A stretch of 64,000 bases of DNA from Kribbella sp. VKM Ac-2568. Lineage in GTDB: Bacteria; Actinomycetota; Actinomycetes; Propionibacteriales; Kribbellaceae. The stretch covers positions 310,001-374,000 of the forward strand of contig NZ_SLVF01000003.1 of NCBI RefSeq assembly GCF_004345365.1, in the 5' to 3' direction. Positions 35,479 through 46,535 of the stretch are shown here, one piece after another; positions within the stretch are counted from its first letter, which is position 1, and every line of letters begins with the position of its first letter. Made by a program: the position numbers and the translations under genes. A model generated the notes under the pieces. That model was not told where the DNA came from. It did not search any database and saw only the letters and a list, made by a program, of their open reading frames with translations.

Positions 35479-37466
35479 AGCCCCACCTTCGGCAGCATCG
35501 GCAGCAAGCGGGCCTGGATCTGCGCGGCGAGCTGCTCGCGGTCCAGGGTCGCGTCGAGGACCAGGTAGTGCTGCGGCTCGGTGGCCGCCAGGTCGAGGAA
35601 CGCGGCCCGGACCCGCTCGTGGAAGTCGGCGGACTGTCCCTCGATCCGGTCCCGCTCCTCGAACCGCCCGAGCCCGCTCTTCGGCGGCAGGTCCAGCAGG
35701 ATCGTCAGGTTGGGCCGGAGGTCCTCCGTGGCCCAACGGTTCACCCGCTCGACGTCGGTGAGGTCGAGGTCCCGGCCGGATCCCTGGTATGCGAGCGCCG
35801 AGTCGACGTACCTGTCGGTGATCACGACGGCGCCGGCCTTCAGCGCGGGCTTGATCACCGAGTCCACGTGCTCGGCCTTGTCCGCCGCGTAGAGCAGCGC
35901 CTCGGCGCGGTGCGAGATGTCGCCGGTGGCGGGATCGAGCACGATCTGCCGCAGCGTCTTGCCGAGGTCGGTCGCGCCCGGTTCGCGGGTGAGCAGGACC
36001 TGCTGGCCCTGGTCCTTCAGCCACTTCACCAGCAGCGCGGACTGGGTTGACTTGCCCGCGCCCTCACCGCCTTCGAGCGCGATGAACAGGCCGGTGGTCG
36101 GATACACACCGGTAGTCTTGCCGAAGCTGCGCCGCACGTCTCGCCAGAACGGCACCCCCGGCCGGTCGTCCATCTGTCGCCAGGCGACCAGCCCGATCAC
36201 GGTGGCGAGCACCGCCGCGATCAACATCGTCATCGCGGCGCCGTTGTAGGTGATGGATTTGTCGCCCACCGAAACTGTGCGCCGGCCGATCGCGCCCGCG
36301 ACGAACGGAGCCACCGCCAGCGTGACCGCGAGCACGGTCCGGACCGCGGACTGGACGAACGCGAATGTCCGCCCGCGCACGTTGTCCGGTACTTCGAGCC
36401 CGAGCAGCGTGTAGCCCGAGACCCAGGAAGCTCCCGCGCAGAAGCCGAGCGCGATCGCGATCATCGTGGCGATCTCGATCTGCTGGATCAGCGCGAGCCC
36501 GGCCAGCCCGATCCCCGAGCCGACCAGTCCCGCGGCGAAGAGGCGCCGGCGGGAGAGGCCGGAGAACAACCGCGGCGCGAAGCCCATGCCGAGCGCGAGA
36601 CCACCGAAGACCGCACCGAACAGCACGCCGTAACCAGGATCACCCGCGTCCAGGTCCTCGACGTACGTGCGACCGAGCCCGATCACTACCGCGCCGGCCG
36701 CGAATGCGCCGGAGATCCCGACGACCAGGCCGCGGACGACCGGAGTACCGGTGACGTAGGACCAGCCCTCGACCATCGTCCGCCAAATCGTGGGGTGTTC
36801 CTCGTGGTCGTGGCTGCCGGCCCTGCCGATCTCCGCGACCGAGACGATCGCCAGGCCGGAGATGAGGAACGTGGCCGCGTTCACGTACACGGCCAGGTTG
36901 ATGGAGAAGAAGTCGCCGAACCCTCGCGTGACCAGCGTGATCGCCGTGAAGATGACCGCCGCCGGCAGCGCCGATCCGTACGTCGTGATCAGGCTGAGCT
37001 GGTTGGCCGCCTCCAGCCGGTGCCGCGGCACCAGGTTCGGCACGCTCGCGTCCTTCGCCGGCCCCCAGATCAGGCTCACGATCTCGATCAGCACGGTGGC
37101 AACCAGCACCCAGGTCAACGTGCCGACGATCGGAATACTGACGAAGAAGGCGGCCCGGATCAGGTCGCCGACGATCATCGTCCAGCGCCGGTCCAGCCGA
37201 TCCGCGACCCAGCCGGCCACAGGACCCATCACCAGGGCCGGCAGAACCCTCAGGAACAGCACGCCGCCGATGGCGAAGTTGGCCGCCTGATAGTCGTCAC
37301 CCGCGAACGCCTTCGCCATCGCGGTCAGCGCCAGCAGCCCGATCCAGTCCCCCAGACTGGACAACCCGAACGCGATCCAAAGCCGCCGGAACGCCCGAAT
37401 CCGCAACACCGCGCGCAGATCATGCGCCGGTGCAGGATCAGTCAAGGGGTCATACACCTCCGGCAC
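35475..37466 (-). CDS. tmk: MFS transporter fused to thymidylate kinase
   Basis: A 663-residue fusion. Residues about 20-430 are a 12-helix MFS domain (LWIAFGLSSLGDWIGLLALT, VAGWVADRLDRRWTMIVGDL). Residues about 456-663 are a complete dTMP kinase: P-loop ALEGGEGAGKSTQS, DRY motif VVITDRYVDSALAYQGSGRD and a lid region with LGRFEERDRIEGQ. It phosphorylates dTMP to dTDP; the transporter part may bring in nucleosides or be a fusion conserved for other reasons. I start at the GTG at 37466; GTG at 37457 is an alternative. It is coupled to holB by a 4-bp overlap. Tandem intergenic repeats lie just upstream. Confidence 0.92.
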   Translation of the reverse strand: MPEVYDPLTDPAPAHDLRAVLRIRAFRRLWIAFGLSSLGDWIGLLALTAMAKAFAGDDYQAANFAIGGVLFLRVLPALVMGPVAGWVADRLDRRWTMIVGDLIRAAFFVSIPIVGTLTWVLVATVLIEIVSLIWGPAKDASVPNLVPRHRLEAANQLSLITTYGSALPAAVIFTAITLVTRGFGDFFSINLAVYVNAATFLISGLAIVSVAEIGRAGSHDHEEHPTIWRTMVEGWSYVTGTPVVRGLVVGISGAFAAGAVVIGLGRTYVEDLDAGDPGYGVLFGAVFGGLALGMGFAPRLFSGLSRRRLFAAGLVGSGIGLAGLALIQQIEIATMIAIALGFCAGASWVSGYTLLGLEVPDNVRGRTFAFVQSAVRTVLAVTLAVAPFVAGAIGRRTVSVGDKSITYNGAAMTMLIAAVLATVIGLVAWRQMDDRPGVPFWRDVRRSFGKTTGVYPTTGLFIALEGGEGAGKSTQSALLVKWLKDQGQQVLLTREPGATDLGKTLRQIVLDPATGDISHRAEALLYAADKAEHVDSVIKPALKAGAVVITDRYVDSALAYQGSGRDLDLTDVERVNRWATEDLRPNLTILLDLPPKSGLGRFEERDRIEGQSADFHERVRAAFLDLAATEPQHYLVLDATLDREQLAAQIQARLLPMLPKVGL

Positions 37467-37497
37467 GCGACAAAGCCTAGTCGGGCGGTAGGACAGT

Positions 37498-37790
37498 CCC
37501 CACGCCACTCCTCCGTCGCCCTTCCCACCCACCCACGGTCGCTCCTCCTCCGTCGCCGCTCACTGACGGCTACGAGGTGCTCGTAATCGGTTGCGAGCTG
37601 GGGCGACCGTCTAGCCCACACCGTTCCTCCGTCACAGCTCTCACCCACCCCAGGCCGCGGCTCCTCCCTCGCCGCTCGTTGACCGCTCCGCGGTCTGCTG
37701 GTCATCAGCGGATCGGGGATTCTTCTGCCCACGCAGCTCCTGCGTCGTGGCTCCCGCCCACCCCGCAATGCGGCTCCTCCTGCGCGCCTC
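37498..37790 (-). repeat. Tandem ~115-bp intergenic repeat array, about 2.5 units
   Basis: Read on the minus strand, each unit holds the core GACGGAGGAGNNGCGTGGG preceded by GGGTGGGNGGGAGC. Cores begin at 37498, 37615 and 37728 on the + strand, periods 117 and 113 bp. Related single copies occur at 39238, 42258, 42814 and 53457. The array is intergenic, just upstream of the MFS-tmk gene. Not palindromic and not like a known IS end. Confidence 0.75.
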
Positions 37791-37898
37791 TGGGAAGACG
37801 TGTTCGGCACAGTGCTCTGGTGTCCGACGCGCACCCGTCGCCGCGACCGGACTCACCGGTGCGTGGTCATGGAATCTGCTACGGTTGGTAGCGAAGTA

Positions 37899-38020
37899 GG
37901 AGTGGGACTTGGTCCTGCTGGTTCGCAGCCAGGCACTCCACAGAAGCGCGGTGACCCAGGTTCGAGTCCTGGCCCCTCCAGTCGGAGGATGTAGCTCAAT
38001 AGGAAGAGCCCCGCTTTTAT
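37899..38020 (+). other. tRNA-like fragments, no complete canonical tRNA
   Basis: GGAGTG (37899-37904) pairs with CACTCC (37934-37939) around two small hairpins (GGAC/GTCC and CTGG/CCAG), giving a three-way junction. A perfect T-arm-like hairpin follows (CCAGG, loop TTCGAGT, CCTGG at 37956-37972) and then CCCCTCCA, like an acceptor end. A tRNA-like 5' half (GGATGTAGCTCAATAGGAAG, with D-stem GCTC/GAGC) starts at 37984 and breaks off in what would be the anticodon loop near 38020. I could not fold a full tRNA from either piece. Possible decayed tRNA or attachment-site scar. Confidence 0.35.
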
Positions 38021-38022
38021 TA

Positions 38023-38052
38023 TCAGGCGGCCCGCGTTGCGAGGCCGCCTGA
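38023..38052 (-). terminator. Perfect 10-bp hairpin after the HEPN-like gene
   Basis: TCAGGCGGCC and GGCCGCCTGA form a perfect 10-bp stem with a 10-base loop, 12 bp past the stop at 38065. It can terminate the HEPN-like gene and also abuts the tRNA-like fragment. Confidence 0.6.
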
Positions 38053-38064
38053 CCTGTACCTGGC

Positions 38065-38907
38065 CTAATCCCTCGCGATCGCGTCTGCCAAGAGGGCATC
38101 GGTCAACCGCAGCGGTCCGTAATGAAAACGCGCGAACCCTCGTGCTTTCCGCAGAAGCTTCTCGCCTTTGAGATCCGGGTGCTCTGTGCGCACGTCCTCG
38201 ATGAGAAGATCCGCCCAGATCTCCGGCGCCAGCGCCACCTGCAAAAGGCAGTTCGCCTCCCTGGCCAGAGACTTGGTGACCGCAAGACTGAGGATCAACT
38301 CCGGGTGGCCGAACTGGATTCGAGCGTTGAGTTGCAGATCCTTCAGTGTTCGACCTGTCAGCTTGACCCAACCCGCTTCGGTAGAGGCGGTCCAAGTAGC
38401 GATGTGATCGATGAGGGGCCTGCTGGCACGGCTACCGTCGTGAATCATGCAGTTCCGCATCAGCCGCAACGTGTCCAACTGGGCGAGACTGTCGGGATTG
38501 AACGCGCCACCCGTGGCGTCTGCGATACCGGCGTGCTGCCTGGCCAATGCTCCCTTCGCCGCGGCAGCTCGCGCCCGGCTGCAGCAGCCACCGCGCACTA
38601 GGAGATCCAGGCAGGTCTTCAGATAATCCTCGTGCAGAGCAAGCGAGTACGGGACGCTCATCGCCCCCAGGTGCGCATCGGCAGCATCGAGAATCTGGCG
38701 GGCGTCTTCGGTCGTTAGGTTGAACCGCCTGATGTGCCGAACCCGAGGAAACACCTCGGGCAGAAGTCGCTCGGAACCTGCCGTCAACTGCAGCAGGTGT
38801 GAGGCCAGTTGAGCCCCAGCCAGGAGACCCATCATCGCGTTGCTGGCTTCGATCCGCTTGGCTTCATACGTTCGGTAATCAGCGAACCGAACCACCGCGT
38901 TGACCAC
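38065..38907 (-). CDS. HEPN-like protein, possible RNase (orphan)
   Basis: A 280-residue protein, no signal peptide or membrane helix. The motif LRLMRNCMIHDGSRAS at about 148-162 is a canonical HEPN RNxxxH (R151, N152, H156) in a helical context; HEPN domains with this motif are metal-independent RNases or ligand-binding modules in toxins, abortive-infection and Cas proteins. The rest is helical and I do not recognise a family. GAGGGGG precedes the GTG at 38907. No partner (MNT antitoxin) is adjacent. The leader region is more AT-rich than its surroundings (TCAATATTCC), and the gene sits between a lacZ insertion and tRNA-like fragments, which suggests transfer. Confidence 0.7.
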   Translation of the reverse strand: MVNAVVRFADYRTYEAKRIEASNAMMGLLAGAQLASHLLQLTAGSERLLPEVFPRVRHIRRFNLTTEDARQILDAADAHLGAMSVPYSLALHEDYLKTCLDLLVRGGCCSRARAAAAKGALARQHAGIADATGGAFNPDSLAQLDTLRLMRNCMIHDGSRASRPLIDHIATWTASTEAGWVKLTGRTLKDLQLNARIQFGHPELILSLAVTKSLAREANCLLQVALAPEIWADLLIEDVRTEHPDLKGEKLLRKARGFARFHYGPLRLTDALLADAIARD

Positions 38908-39182
38908 GTTTCCCCCTCAATATTCCGGAGAAACCGTAGAACATTCCGTGCGCCGAAGCTAAACGGTCGTACTTGCCTGTGGGTAGACAGGAAGTCAACG
39001 GAGATTACAGGTCCACCCAAGCCGCGTCTGATGGTCTCGACTTGCCCATAGACCGGCTCACGGGTCGTCCGGCTGGCTGCCGGGTTCACTTCCCTAGGGC
39101 TATTGCCAGGGCTGCGGCCAACTCTAGCCACTCCCCGTGACCGCACGCGCCAATAGTCGCGAGCGTGTGGTCTAGGAAGTCA

Positions 39183-39215
39183 CCCCTGCCCAAAGGCGAG
39201 TGCCTCGGGCAGGGG
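39183..39215 (-). terminator. Nested hairpin after the beta-galactosidase gene
   Basis: CCCCTGCCC and GGGCAGGGG form a perfect 9-bp stem, with a second short stem AGGC/GCCT inside. It lies about 100 bp past the lacZ stop. Confidence 0.55.
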
Positions 39216-39237
39216 CGCACCACCAGCACCATCGTCT

Positions 39238-39301
39238 GAGCCGCGACGCAGGAGCGGCGGCCCTGGGTGGGTGGGAGCGGCGACGGAGGAGCGGCGAGGG
39301 C
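39238..39301 (+). repeat. Intergenic repeat copy, 3' side of lacZ
   Basis: GAGCCGCGACGCAGGAGCGG then GGGTGGGTGGGAGCGGCGAC and GGAGGAGCGGCGAGGG. Same orientation and order as the copy at 42814-42877, so the beta-galactosidase gene is bracketed by direct repeats. Confidence 0.7.
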
Positions 39302-39313
39302 CGTCCGCCGTAC

Positions 39314-42463
<3,150 letters not shown>

Positions 42464-42544
42464 TCACCTTGGCCGCCGGCACCACCACGGTCAAGGAAAT
42501 CTGGATCGGCAGCTTCAGCGATGCGCTGTGATCGGCCTGGCAAG

Positions 42545-42578
42545 CAGAAACCCCTCGAGCATGCTCCAGGGGTTTCTG
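42545..42578. terminator. Strong orphan hairpin
   Basis: CAGAAACCCCT and AGGGGTTTCTG form a perfect 11-bp stem, with GAG/CTC continuing inside after one unpaired base and loop CATG. It is the best intrinsic-terminator shape in the window, yet no intact gene ends beside it; it may end a decayed gene. Confidence 0.65.
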
Positions 42579-42813
42579 AAATACCGGAGTGTCCGTGGGT
42601 AGCTGGCTCGAACCGGATCTGTTGCTCCAGCCAGAAGACGGCGGGTTGCAACGCCCCAATCGATAGGCCGATCGCTGCTCGGTTGTACTCGGTGAGGGTG
42701 TCCAGGGCCGCATGAGCACAGATCGCCAAGCCAGCTGCACGCGGGGCCCGTCGAGTGGTCTCCCCCAGCGGGTGTCTCAGGCGTGTAGGCGAGGCGCGCC
42801 ACCGCGGGTTCAT

Positions 42814-42877
42814 GAGCCGCGACGAAAGAGCGGGAGCGAGGGGTGGGAGGGAGCGAGCGACGGAGGAGCTGCGTGGG
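42814..42877 (+). repeat. Intergenic repeat copy, fur side
   Basis: GAGCCGCGACGAAAGAGCGG, then GGGTGGGAGGGAGCGAGCGA and CGGAGGAGCTGCGTGGG. Direct copy of the element at 39238-39301. Confidence 0.7.
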
Positions 42878-42883
42878 AAGGAA

Positions 42884-43327
42884 CTATCCCGCGCAGTTGC
42901 GGCAGAGGCCGACCAGCGCGACCTGCTCCGGGGCCAGCTGGAAGCCGAGTTCGCGGGATAGCTTCCGGCGCACCGGATCCAGGATGTCGCCGGCCACGTC
43001 GACCACCGTGCCGCACTCGCTGCAGCGGAGGTGGAGGTGACGCGGCGCCAGCTCGCCTGCCAGGTGGTACGTCGTCCCGGCGCGCCCCAGGTGCACATGG
43101 GTGACCAGGCCGAACTCACCCAACGCGTCGAGCGCACGATAGACCGTCGCGCGGTGGATGCCTGGCCGCAGCTGCTCGGCTCGCTCACCGATCTGCTCCG
43201 CGCTCAGGTGCTCCTCGGTGCTCGCCAGCACCTCCACGACGGCGAGCCTGGCCGGGGTGACCCGCTCGCCTCGTTCGCGGAGCCGTTGCGCGGTGACCTC
43301 GGCCGGGCCCTTCGCAGTACCGGACAT
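42884..43327 (-). CDS. Fur-family transcriptional regulator
   Basis: A 147-residue regulator. The winged helix (about 10-85) has RGERVTPARLAVVEVLASTE and HRATVYRALDALGEFGLVTH. Metal-site residues include HLHLRCSECGTVVDV (His cluster and CxxC) and the C-terminal LCRNC, the structural zinc pair. Whether it senses iron, zinc or peroxide is not decided by sequence. Its ATG at 43327 shares one base with the topA stop, so it is cotranscribed with topA, an unusual link between metal regulation and topology. Confidence 0.9.
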   Translation of the reverse strand: MSGTAKGPAEVTAQRLRERGERVTPARLAVVEVLASTEEHLSAEQIGERAEQLRPGIHRATVYRALDALGEFGLVTHVHLGRAGTTYHLAGELAPRHLHLRCSECGTVVDVAGDILDPVRRKLSRELGFQLAPEQVALVGLCRNCAG

Positions 43328-46107
43328 CAGGACTTCTTGGCCGCGGTTTTCTTCGCCGTCGTCTTCTTGGCAGCGGCCTTCTTCGTCGGGGTCTTCTTGG
43401 CCGCCGCCTTCTTGGTGGCGGTCTTCTTCGCCGTCGTCTTCTTCGCCGCCTTCTTGGCGATCTTCTTCACCGGTCCGCGGGCCCGCTTGTCGGCGAGCAG
43501 TTCGGCCGCGCGCAGCAGGGAGATCGTCTCGACCGAGTCGTCCTTGCGGAGCGTCGCGTTCGTCTCGCCATCGGTGACGTACGGGCCGAAGCGGCCCTCC
43601 TTCACCACCACCGGCTGACCGGATTCCGGGTCCTCGCCCAGCTCCTTCAGCGGCGGCGCCGCGGCGCGGCGGCCGCGCTGCTTCGGCTCGGCGTAGATCT
43701 TCAGCGCTTCCTCGAGGGTGATGTCGAACATCTGGTCCTCGGTCTGCAGCGACCGCGAGTCGGTGCCCTTCTTCAGGTACGGCCCGTAGCGGCCGTTCTG
43801 CGCGGTGATCTCGTCCCCGGACTCCGGGTCCTTACCGACCACCCGCGGCAGCGACAGCAGCTTCAGCGCGTCGTCGAGCGTGACCGAGTCGAGCGACATC
43901 GACTTGAGCAGCGAACCGGTCCGCGGCTTGGCGGACTTCGGCGCGTCCTCGGGCAGCACCTCGGTCACGTACGGCCCGAACCGGCCGGCCTTCGCGACCA
44001 CCTTGAGACCGGTGTCCGGCGTCTGGCCGAGCTCCAGCTCGACCCCAGAGGGCTGGCTGAGCAGTTCGCGGGCGCGCTCGACGGTCAGCTCGTCCGGCGG
44101 CAGGTCCTCCGGAACGTTGGCGCGCTGCTCGTCCTTGTCCTCGACGTACGGGCCGTAGCGGCCGACGCGGACCACGATCCCGCTGCCGTCGGAGCCGACC
44201 GGGAAGGTCGACATTTCCCGGGCATCGATGTCACCGAGATCACTGACCATCGACTGCAGGCCCTCGATGCCGTCGTCTCCGAAGTAGAACCGGCCCAGCA
44301 CGCCTTCGCGCTGCAGATTCCCGGCCGCGACGTCGTCGAGCACGTCCTCCATCGACGCGGTGAACGCGTAGTCCACCAGCCGCGTGAAGTGCTCCTCCAG
44401 CAGCCGGACCACCGCGAAGGCCAGCCACGCCGGAACCAGCGCGTTGCCCTTCTTGTAGACGTAGCCGCGAGCCTGGATGGTGCCCAGGATCGACGCGTAC
44501 GTCGACGGGCGGCCGATCTCGCGCTCTTCCAGCTGGGCGATCAGCGTGGCCTCGGTGAAGCGGGCCGGCGGCTTCGTCTCGTGACCGGAGGCGAGCACCT
44601 CGGTCGCGGGCAGTACGTCGCCCTCGCTCACGTCCGGGATCTGCGTCTCGCGGTCGTCGGTCTCCGCGGACGGGTCGTCCGCGCCCTCGACGTACGCCTT
44701 CAGGAAGCCGTGGAAGGTGATCACCCGGCCGGACGACGTGAACTCGCAGTTCTCGCCCGACGAGGCCTTGGCGTCGATCTTGATCGAGACGCTGTTGCCG
44801 ACCGCGTCCTTCATCTGCGACGCGACCGTCCGCATCCAGATCAGCTCGTAGAGCCGGTACTCCGCGCCGCTCAGCCCGGTCTGCGCCGGCGTCTGGAAGT
44901 GCTCGCCGGCCGGCCGGATCGCCTCGTGCGCCTCCTGAGCGTTCTTCACCTTCGAGGTGTAGACCCGCGGCTTGTCCGGCAGGTACGACGCGCCGTACAG
45001 CTCGCGGACCTGCGCCCGGGCCGCGGTGATCGCGGTGTCGGACAGCGTCACCGAGTCGGTACGCATATAGGTGATGTTGCCGTTCTCGTACAGCCGCTGC
45101 GCGATCTGCATCGTCTGCGAGGCGGACATGTTGAGCTTGCGCCCTGCCTCCTGCTGCAGCGTGGTGGTCCGGAACGGCGCGTACGGCTTGCGGGTGTACG
45201 GCTTGGACTCGATCGAACGGACGGTGAAGGAGGAGTCCCGCAGCGCGGCGGCCAGCGCGGTGGCGGTCGACTCGTCCAGGTGGACGGTGTTCCCGCTCTT
45301 CAGCTCACCGGTCGAGGCGAAGTCACGCCCCTGTGCGACCCGACGACTGTCCACCGAGACCAGCCGGGACGGGAACAGCCGCGGCGTCTTGCCCTCGCCG
45401 GCGTCCAGGGTGGCGTCCAGGTCCCAGTACGAGGCGCTACGGAACGCGATCCGCTCGCGCTCCCGGTCGACCACCATCCGGATCGCGACCGACTGGACCC
45501 GGCCCGCCGACAGCTTCGGCATGACCTTCTTCCAGAGCACCGGTGAGACCTCGTAGCCGTACAGCCGGTCCAGGATCCGCCGGGCCTCCTGGGCGTCGAC
45601 GAGCGCGTCGTTGATGTCGCGCGCACTCCCGACCGCGTCCTGGATCGCCTTCGGCGTGATCTCGTGGAAGACCATCCGCTTGACCGGGATCTTCGGCTTC
45701 AGCTCGTCCAGCAGGTGCCACGCGATGGCCTCGCCCTCGCGGTCCTCATCTGTGGCGAGGTAGAGCTCGTCGGCGTCCTTGAGCAGGTCCTTCAGCTTGC
45801 GGATCTGCGCCTTCTTGTCCGCCGGTACGACGTACAGCGGGTCGAAGTGGTCCTCGATGTTGACCCCGAGCCGCGCCCAGGGCAGGCCCTTGTACTTGGC
45901 CGGGATCTCGTCGGCGCCCTTCGGCAGGTCCCGGATGTGGCCGAAGCTCGACTCCACCACGTACCCGGACCCCAGGAAGCCGGCGATCATCCGCGCCTTC
46001 TTCGGCGACTCGACGATCACCAGCCGTCGTCCGGTCGACGTCGCCGCCGACCCGGGTGCTGCCTTGGTCCCAGATGCCCCTGCCACTGCGCTCCTTGCTC
46101 TTGCCAC
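43327..46107 (-). CDS. topA: DNA topoisomerase I
   Basis: A 926-residue type IA enzyme that relaxes negative supercoils. The Toprim domain starts RRLVIVESPKKARMIAGFLG and includes DEDREGEAIAWHLL (catalytic acidic residues). The active-site tyrosine is in NITYMRTDSVTLSD. Instead of zinc fingers, four C-terminal repeats with KEGRFGPYVTDG / RYGPYVEDKDEQ occur, then a Lys/Ala/Thr tail of about 45 residues (KKAAKKTTAKKTATKKAAAK) that aids DNA binding in actinobacteria. GTG at 46107 has AGGACGAGA upstream; GTG at 46086 is also well placed (AGGAG). Essential, nucleoid. Confidence 0.95.
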   Translation of the reverse strand: MARARSAVAGASGTKAAPGSAATSTGRRLVIVESPKKARMIAGFLGSGYVVESSFGHIRDLPKGADEIPAKYKGLPWARLGVNIEDHFDPLYVVPADKKAQIRKLKDLLKDADELYLATDEDREGEAIAWHLLDELKPKIPVKRMVFHEITPKAIQDAVGSARDINDALVDAQEARRILDRLYGYEVSPVLWKKVMPKLSAGRVQSVAIRMVVDRERERIAFRSASYWDLDATLDAGEGKTPRLFPSRLVSVDSRRVAQGRDFASTGELKSGNTVHLDESTATALAAALRDSSFTVRSIESKPYTRKPYAPFRTTTLQQEAGRKLNMSASQTMQIAQRLYENGNITYMRTDSVTLSDTAITAARAQVRELYGASYLPDKPRVYTSKVKNAQEAHEAIRPAGEHFQTPAQTGLSGAEYRLYELIWMRTVASQMKDAVGNSVSIKIDAKASSGENCEFTSSGRVITFHGFLKAYVEGADDPSAETDDRETQIPDVSEGDVLPATEVLASGHETKPPARFTEATLIAQLEEREIGRPSTYASILGTIQARGYVYKKGNALVPAWLAFAVVRLLEEHFTRLVDYAFTASMEDVLDDVAAGNLQREGVLGRFYFGDDGIEGLQSMVSDLGDIDAREMSTFPVGSDGSGIVVRVGRYGPYVEDKDEQRANVPEDLPPDELTVERARELLSQPSGVELELGQTPDTGLKVVAKAGRFGPYVTEVLPEDAPKSAKPRTGSLLKSMSLDSVTLDDALKLLSLPRVVGKDPESGDEITAQNGRYGPYLKKGTDSRSLQTEDQMFDITLEEALKIYAEPKQRGRRAAAPPLKELGEDPESGQPVVVKEGRFGPYVTDGETNATLRKDDSVETISLLRAAELLADKRARGPVKKIAKKAAKKTTAKKTATKKAAAKKTPTKKAAAKKTTAKKTAAKKS

Positions 46108-46189
46108 TCTCGTCCTGCCCCACAACGTCTGCGGCCGGACCGCCCATTCCCCAGGCAGACCTTTGACACAGACCGACCCGTCCGAGGAC

Positions 46190-46220
46190 AGAGTACGGCC
46201 GACAGCAACGCATTTCTCAA
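46190..46220 (-). promoter_or_regulatory. Possible topA promoter
   Basis: On the minus strand TTGAGA (46220-46215) and TACTCT (46195-46190) are separated by 19 bp, about 83 bp before the topA GTG. The spacing is slightly long, so this is tentative. Confidence 0.25.
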
Positions 46221-46400
46221 CGCACGGTAACCGCTCGGAGCGTCGAGACCCTCATCAGAGTTTCAGAAAGTGGTCACCAACCCCGTCTCCCGCGCGTCGC
46301 GCGCGCCCCGCCGGACGCCCGAAATCCACCCCCGTTTCCCGCGCTCGCGGTCCGGCCGCGGACCGGGGTGTGAGATGCACCTCGGCCCGCGGAAACCTGG

Positions 46401-46532
46401 TCACCGAACGATCTTCACGTCCGGATACCTCGGGGACTCCTTCACCAGCAGTCGCTGCGGGCGCCCCTTCAGGAACTGGTCGAAGTATGCGCCGAGATAC
46501 GCCCGCTGCGCAGCCACATTCCGCTCCGGGTC
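46401..46532 (-). pseudogene. Decayed copy of the 3' end of the next hydrolase gene
   Basis: These 132 bp encode 43 residues plus stop that match the C-terminus of the hydrolase at 39 of 43 positions (shared core AAQRAYLGAYFDQFLKGRPQ; ends PDVKIVR where the gene ends PDVEFVR). It has no start or catalytic part. The period between copies is 135 bp. It is a remnant of a second, tandem hydrolase gene. Confidence 0.85.
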
Positions 46533-46535
46533 CAT

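Larger units (their letters stand above)
38908..39313. other. Spacer between the HEPN-like and beta-galactosidase genes
   Basis: Lower-GC leader of the HEPN-like gene (38908-39000), then a nested hairpin at 39183-39215 and an intergenic repeat copy at 39238-39301. No convincing gene. Confidence 0.5.

Noticed and set aside
35479..36024. Upstream extension of holB into the tmk region
   Set aside because: Delta' homology begins at ATG 35478; the upstream frame is antisense-free but overlaps the Tmk domain in another frame.
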